64,000 bases of DNA from Poronia punctata (taxonomy: Eukaryota > Ascomycota > Sordariomycetes > Xylariales > Xylariaceae): contig MU401466.1 of NCBI GenBank assembly GCA_022579005.1, positions 124,001-188,000 of the forward strand, in the 5' to 3' direction. The position numbers and the translations under genes are program-made. Positions 58,563 through 64,000 of this stretch are shown piece after piece. The notes beneath the pieces are model-generated. The model ran no database searches, was not told the origin of the DNA, and saw only the letters and a list, made by a program, of their open reading frames with translations. How positions within the stretch are numbered: the first letter of the stretch is position 1; each line of letters begins with the position of its first letter.

Positions 58563-61173
58563 TTATGGCATTTGTGTGTCTGGATCCTCGGCAGAGCCTT
58601 GCATAGGTGCTGTGCTCGGCCCTGGCGACGCCGCTGGATTTCCAAACAGACTTGTACCTGCCGTGCTCGGGCCAGAACCCGCACCTGCTTGGTTAGCTGG
58701 CACGGCTTGGTTCGTCGTCGAGGGCACACCCAGCTCTGCAAGTGTACCGTCTAGCGCAGTACCATTCGTCGACGGGAACGCCTGAGCTTGGCCATTCGGC
58801 AGAGTCGCAAGCGGTGCCATGCTAGCAGGCTGTGCCGGCGGTGGCGGTGGCGGCGGCGGGATTGCGTTTTCACCGTTTTGGACATCAATGAGGTCACTAC
58901 CATCGCCCATGTCATCATCTTCGAGTGCATAACCGTCTTCAAATCCCTCGGCTTCGGGTGCCACGTCCAGCCCAGCGTCAGCTCCTGCTTCAGCAGTGGC
59001 CCGGACCCGGGTCGAGGTCCGAACCGGCCCATCTCGGTATTCGGCAAACTCATCCTTGGTGTTGAAAAAGTTTCGCAATCCAACCACGCCTGTTCCGGAG
59101 AAGACGCAGAACACTGCTCGCTGATTCTCGGTGAAGTCTGCAAGTGCTGTCAGTACGGATGAAGATGAAACGTTATGAGCAGAAGGGCACGAAGAATCGT
59201 CTTACCTTGAGGGGCTTCCCGACAAAAGTCTTCCAGGTCGTCGCGGAGGAAAGCGGGTACGCCTGTCAAGCTCAGATGCGTCAACTTGGGACAGCAATTC
59301 AGCAGCTTGATTATGCTCTACAGTCACACATTAGTATCCTGCTGTTAATGCGCCAACTTCGCGGCTGGGAGCTTACCGGTAGCGTCAGATTGGTGCAATA
59401 GCTCAAGTGGACCCGTTCTAGACTAGGCGCGCGGACCTCATGGCCGGGACCGTGAGTTGCGCTCCTATAACGCGAACGGTGATCGTTGGCCGTTGCCAGC
59501 GCAAGCATGCTCTTGTCGGTGATGTGGATACATTTGACCAGCCCGATGCGCTTCAGCTTGGGCAGGGTGGCCAACATCATAACAGATTCGTCCGTCAAGT
59601 TAGAGCAGCAACCCAGATCAATGTATCGGATACGGTTGCAGTCACGCACCAAGCGCTTCACAGCTTCATCCGTGATATTTCGGCAATGGCCTAGATGCAC
59701 ATAATGCAAGTTCTTGCCCAGCTTAGCAATCGCGTGAACAGCCAAATCAGTAAGGTTGGTACACTTGGCAACCACTAGGTTACGTAGCCGGGGAGCTATG
59801 TCGATGATCTTCTCGACGGCCCGATCGGTAAGCCGTGTACACGACGTGAGGTCGAGGATTCGAAGATTCTCGTACGTTCGGTAAGGCGAGAGCGAGAGGA
59901 AAGCGTTATCGTCGATGAGTTCGCAGTTGGCTAGGCGGAATTCGCGTAGAGACCGTTGGTTGGAGAGTAGAGCCGTCACCGGTTCGTTGCCAATTTGAGG
60001 ACACTGGTGAAGGTCCATCTCGAGGATATTGGGGCAGTGTGCAGCAAACGCGAGCACGGCCTCGTCAGTCAGTTGTTGACAGTCATTGAGTTTCAACTAT
60101 TGTTCGGTCAAAAGTCAGCAACTGCGTTTGGAAACTCGTATTCATCTTGTTCAATAGCGCTACAATAGTTCTGGAAAGCGAATTTGGGCGTGTATAAGAG
60201 AAACAATACGGGTTTTGCAGGCGTATACAAAAGAAGGAAAATTCGGGGGGGAATAAAAGAAAGGCGGAGAGGGGAAGAGGGTTTCGGTAAGACATACCCG
60301 CTTGATATATCGGCAGCTTTTAGCTAATTGTATCAGACTCTCGTTGGAAACCTGTCTGCAACCAGAAATGTTCAGGCCCTGCAGTTTGCGGCAGTTCTCT
60401 GCAATAGCAATAATGGTAGTTTCGGTAATGCTGTGGTCGTTGGATAGATCCAAAGCCATCAAGTTGTGATTGTTCTTCACCAATGGCGTCACCCCGACGT
60501 CAGTCAACATGCTGCAGCTAGTCAAGGTAAGGCGCTCGACGCGGCTACAGACAGACAAGGGTATTATGCTGCCGTCGTTGACCTGTCCGGGAAGAGCCGC
60601 GAGGTTCAGTCGCTTGATGAAATCCGCATACGTAAAGAAAGGTTGCGGGCTACCCAGAGTATTGCAGATGGCGGTGAGTTTCTTCCAAGACGTGCAAGTA
60701 GGCCGGTGCCAGAGAATCTCTACAACGTTCCTCGCCCATCTCTTACAGGTCAACATGCAGTTGAGGAGTTCTTTTGGTTCACTGATGCGGGAGAAGATGC
60801 TGATGAGAACCTCGCTTGGCAAGGCTTGAACGGCGGGTAAGCATTCGGCATCGGCGACCTGCATATCCTGCAGGTTGGGGACGACGCCGAGAGAGGATTG
60901 CGAGTCGTTGGCAGCGAGGAAGAAGTCCGACTCTTCGTTGTCCGCTGGCGCCGGGGAGTTGGTGGACGAGGAAGACCTCGAATCCCTGGTCTCTTCGGGG
61001 GCCATTAGACCGGAGGGTCGACTAGGATCGCGAGCGCTGGAAGAGGGCGCTCCGGAGGCTTCCGCGGCAGCAGTGGCGGCGGTGGCACCAGTCAGACCAG
61101 ACGTGTTGTTGGATTTCGCGGCAGCGTTGCGAGCCGCTATGACATCGAGCGCAGGAGCCGGCGGCCGCGCCAT
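58563..61173 (-). CDS. grr1: F-box and leucine-rich-repeat protein GRR1
   Basis: Substrate receptor of an SCF ubiquitin ligase that controls nutrient sensing and cell-cycle regulators. Four exons in 5'-3' order: 60298-61173, 59377-60096, 59206-59317 and 58563-59137, GT-AG; joined 2,283 nt, 760 aa. After an Ala/Ser-rich N-terminus the F-box (ALPSEVLISIFSRISEPKEL ... CKRWARNVVEILWHRP, about residues 112-158) would bind Skp1. It is followed by about a dozen cysteine-containing LRRs (e.g. LNISGCRQVSNESLIQLAKSC, LDLTSCTRLTDRAVEKI, IDLGCCSNLTDESVMML), with the closing motif LLNCCPKLTHLSLTGVPAFL and REAPQDFTENQRAVFCVFSG, characteristic of fungal Grr1. The C-terminal tail is Pro/Ala/Gly-rich and low complexity. 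Confidence 0.95.
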
Positions 61174-64000
61174 CCTGAACCAGTATTTCCAAGTACCTCG
61201 AGGGTCTTCCGCCGAGGTCCTTGACGCAATTGTCCGTACTGTAATTATTGGGCACGGTAGTGTTGATCCCGAGCGTGGACCGACAACCAAATGATGGCCA
61301 CGGCAACTCCGACAGTATAGGCTAGATGAACCTTGATGATAGCGATGGATTTGATATGGCTAGATGTTACCAAAGTTGCAGCACGTTCAGGCAGGCAGGC
61401 AATGAAATGGCTGATTGAAAGGAGCCGTTGGGATCGTTCAATGGGCGAGTAAGAGCGTGAGAGCGGGGCTGGTTTGTTGGCTGATATGACTTGACTTGTC
61501 TGCTGACTGGTCGGTTGGTCGGTCGGCGGTCTGTTGGGGCTTCAAAGTCGAACATGCGTTAAATCGAAAGCTCAGAGCCCAGGGAGGGAGCAGTAACGGA
61601 AAAGTAGGAGGTAGGTAAAGAATATCTACCTACTAGGTAATACCAGATAGAGACGGCAGAAACAAGAGTAGGAGAGCAGTGTCGATAGAGACAGAATAAT
61701 ATGCCGGGTGCAAACAAACGACGTGGTTGTGGCCTGTATCCAAGCTGTCTCGAGCCTTGTCGGAGAACAGCAGATGACGATATGGGTACTGACTGTTAAT
61801 AGTTGATTGCTTTCGTCGCTCACGTCGCAATTGGAAGGTAGGAATTAGAACCCACCCAAGATCAAGGAAAACAAGGTTCAGGTAGGTTAAAACGCTATGC
61901 ACAGTTGTAGCAGCTCAGGCGTAAGGTAAGGTAAGTACGCAGTTATGTCCATCCTCCGCATCTGGTTCCGTGATCCCGCGCTGGGCAATACGGGGAGGTA
62001 ATGAGAACCCAGGTCACTGTAAATGGGCAATTTCGGCTAGTGTTCAGCGGGTTGACAGCGTCTCCGCCTAGTAATTGCTGGCTACAGGGCAATGTCTGGC
62101 AAGCTGGGGATACCTTACCTACCTTACCTAGCAGACTGGGACAAGGTAGTAGGCAGGCATACGTCACACCTGATACGAGTAATAGGCAAAATGCTAATAA
62201 TGTGCCTGGCAGTGTCCGGGGTTCCAGATGGCACATGATATGCTTTCTTAAAGCCGACAATCAAAATTTCCGCAATGCTAAAACCGCGATATATCTTTCT
62301 GGCGATGAGCCTTGCACGGAATATGTCACAACGAATGGCTGTTCAGTCTGTTTATTAGGCGTCAAGTACGATCCCTCTTTTCTAAGAACCCGGGCAATTC
62401 CAATACTGCAATCTACCTACTCTCCAGTGAAGGTATTTATACCTGCCTACTCATAGGCACCCATACATATACGAACAATCTACCAGAGTCAGTCAAATAC
62501 CACATCATTGTCGAATTGACGTAGGCTTGCCTACATAGGTACTCATTAGATATATAAACAAGCCCGATTCATAACATTTCACCATGTGCTCTATTCAACT
62601 TTTCCTTGGTGGAATATGTGTAAAAGTACTACTCAGTACAAGGTTAAACCTATCTAGACAGTTTACTTGGTGCATATATGATATTACCCCCTTCAGCAAG
62701 GCATCAGGAACAAATGGACATCTATAAAACCCTTATGTACAGATGTGTATGTGTAGAGAAATGAGCTTCTATATAAGCCACCTGCGTTAAGCTATAGACA
62801 CACAAAGGCCCCTCATTTCTCGAGCGTGTAGCTGTCCTTTTTTAGAACCGAGTGTTCTTCATGCAAGATGTGTAATGTGCGACATAGATTTGGATATCAT
62901 CCGATACCTACCCGGTCCAGTTCACCGACGTTGGAGGCCCTACCTACCTACTACAAGTAGCCTCTGACTGTTGAACCCCTTTTTATAGCATGCCACATAG
63001 CAAACCAGCCAACAGTTGACTCCCACCGGCTAAATCTTTTGTCTGATAAATAGATCTTGTGAGTTTAATTAGGGCTCTAGTAGTCGACTATCTTCAAGTT
63101 GCATCCAGACGCATAATATTCTGTACAATTGGTCCAGTGCATGATAATACCTATTGTTGGCAATTTGGCATGATACGTGCACTGTACACCTACACGTACG
63201 AGTATATTTCCATATGGCCTGTACGTTGTAAACAATGCACTGCTTGCGAACACATGTCAGCACTTGACTAGCTGGTGGTACAAGGCCCTTGGATATAAAT
63301 AGCCCACAGTACAACACTGTTTGGTTACCAAGACGCACGTGATCCCCTATTGTACAGGGTTCGACCCTCGGAATCATCACACCCTCTATCAAGCAGGCAA
63401 CAAACCCTTGTAGCCATTGTCCTTGCCATACTTTGCCTTTACAGAAAAATCGGGGGGATAGAAGGCACGTAAGGTTAGAAAGTATTGGCATCTGCAAACT
63501 GAGTTGGAAGACATAAAGAGGTAGCGGCAGTATAGATACTCTCGGATGTGGAAGCGCGTCGAGATATATTTCCGTACTGCGTGTTTCTGGCAAAACAAAT
63601 AAGATAGATGGTCGGGCGAGCTGCGAAAGGAGCCGGGTATGCTATTGAGGTAGGGTACACAATGCGAGATTTGCAGAGTAGACATGTAACGTATGCAAAC
63701 TTGATTAGAAGAGTTGGGCTGTCCAGCTGTTTAAATAAGTCGGCCGCCGGCCGGTCAAAACCATGACAGGCTGTGATCTATAAGTCGGGTATGGCCTAAT
63801 AAACCTACTTCAAATTAAACATGCACAAGCGTCTAAAAGTAAGTAGGTACTTATCATGGTTAGGTTAAGGTACCTAGGTAGTCTACCTGCTTTTCCTACT
63901 TGAAGATATGTGCTCAAAATCTAATGGTTACATGTAGATACCTAGTAGGTCTATCTGTCGTGCTGCCTTTAGGAGCCAATGTTTGTATCCAACCAGCCAC
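61174..64000. other. GRR1 promoter/leader and non-coding sequence to the right edge
   Basis: No supported gene. CCTA/TAGG-rich runs at 61612-61640, 62102-62130, 62938-62952 and 63838-63890. TACTCGTA-type octamers at 62174-62181 and 63197-63204. Open frames at 62.0-62.5 and 63.1-63.7 kb have no protein-like features. Confidence 0.6.

Noticed and set aside
62938..62952. CCTACCTACC runs as telomere-like repeats
   Set aside because: The unit differs from TTAGGG, copies are few and degenerate, and they are scattered through all spacers and not placed at an end.

Overview
This window is nuclear DNA from a filamentous ascomycete. The reasons are short GT-AG introns of about 50-130 bp in most genes, compact promoters mixed with multi-kilobase AT-richer intergenic tracts, a formin of SEPA/Bni1 type, a GRR1 F-box protein, two Zn2Cys6 transcription factors, a fungal MFS sugar transporter and a PSD-like decarboxylase with the fungal N-terminal extension. 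The class is probably Sordariomycetes and perhaps Xylariales, but that is inference from gene style and not from a marker gene. No tRNA, rRNA, transposase, CRISPR array or virus-like gene was found.

Layout. 1-9.9 kb: the 5' part of a mitochondrial NAD(H) kinase gene cut by the left edge, the checkpoint clamp gene HUS1, a RING-H2 protein and a small one-helix membrane protein, all on the minus strand. 10-15.3 kb: the formin on the plus strand, followed by a scaffold gap (10 N) in homopolymer sequence. 16.5-20.3 kb: a divergent pair, mitochondrial succinyl-CoA ligase alpha (minus) and proteasome ATPase Rpt2 (plus). 21.3-31.3 kb: a Ysc84-domain actin-binding protein with polyQ, a secreted GPI-type 5'-nucleotidase (minus) and a BAR-domain protein. 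32-38 kb: a 2-oxoglutarate/Fe(II) oxygenase (minus) head to head with a Zn2Cys6 factor (plus), then an ankyrin protein (minus). 39-42 kb: a Ser/Thr-rich secreted protein whose five exons stay in frame except for one in-frame TAA. 42-47.7 kb: an empty AT-richer tract full of short motifs. 47.7-57.7 kb: an MFS sugar/polyol transporter, a possible small protein, a second Zn2Cys6 factor and, 0.8 kb after it on the same strand, a soluble PSD/PsiD-type pyruvoyl decarboxylase. 58.5-61.2 kb: GRR1 on the minus strand, then 2.8 kb of non-coding sequence to the right edge.

Most genes are conserved housekeeping genes: mitochondrial metabolism (NAD(H) kinase, LSC1), proteolysis (RPT2, GRR1, the RING protein), genome checkpoint (HUS1) and actin/membrane dynamics (formin, Ysc84, BAR). 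The accessory parts are the oxygenase/Zn2Cys6 pair, the secreted Ser/Thr-rich gene and the Zn2Cys6/decarboxylase pair. The strongest signal not explained by genes is an octamer, TACTCGTA (or its complement). I count 23 copies, all outside coding sequence, where about two would be expected by chance. It comes with many CCTA/TAGG-rich runs in the same spacers.
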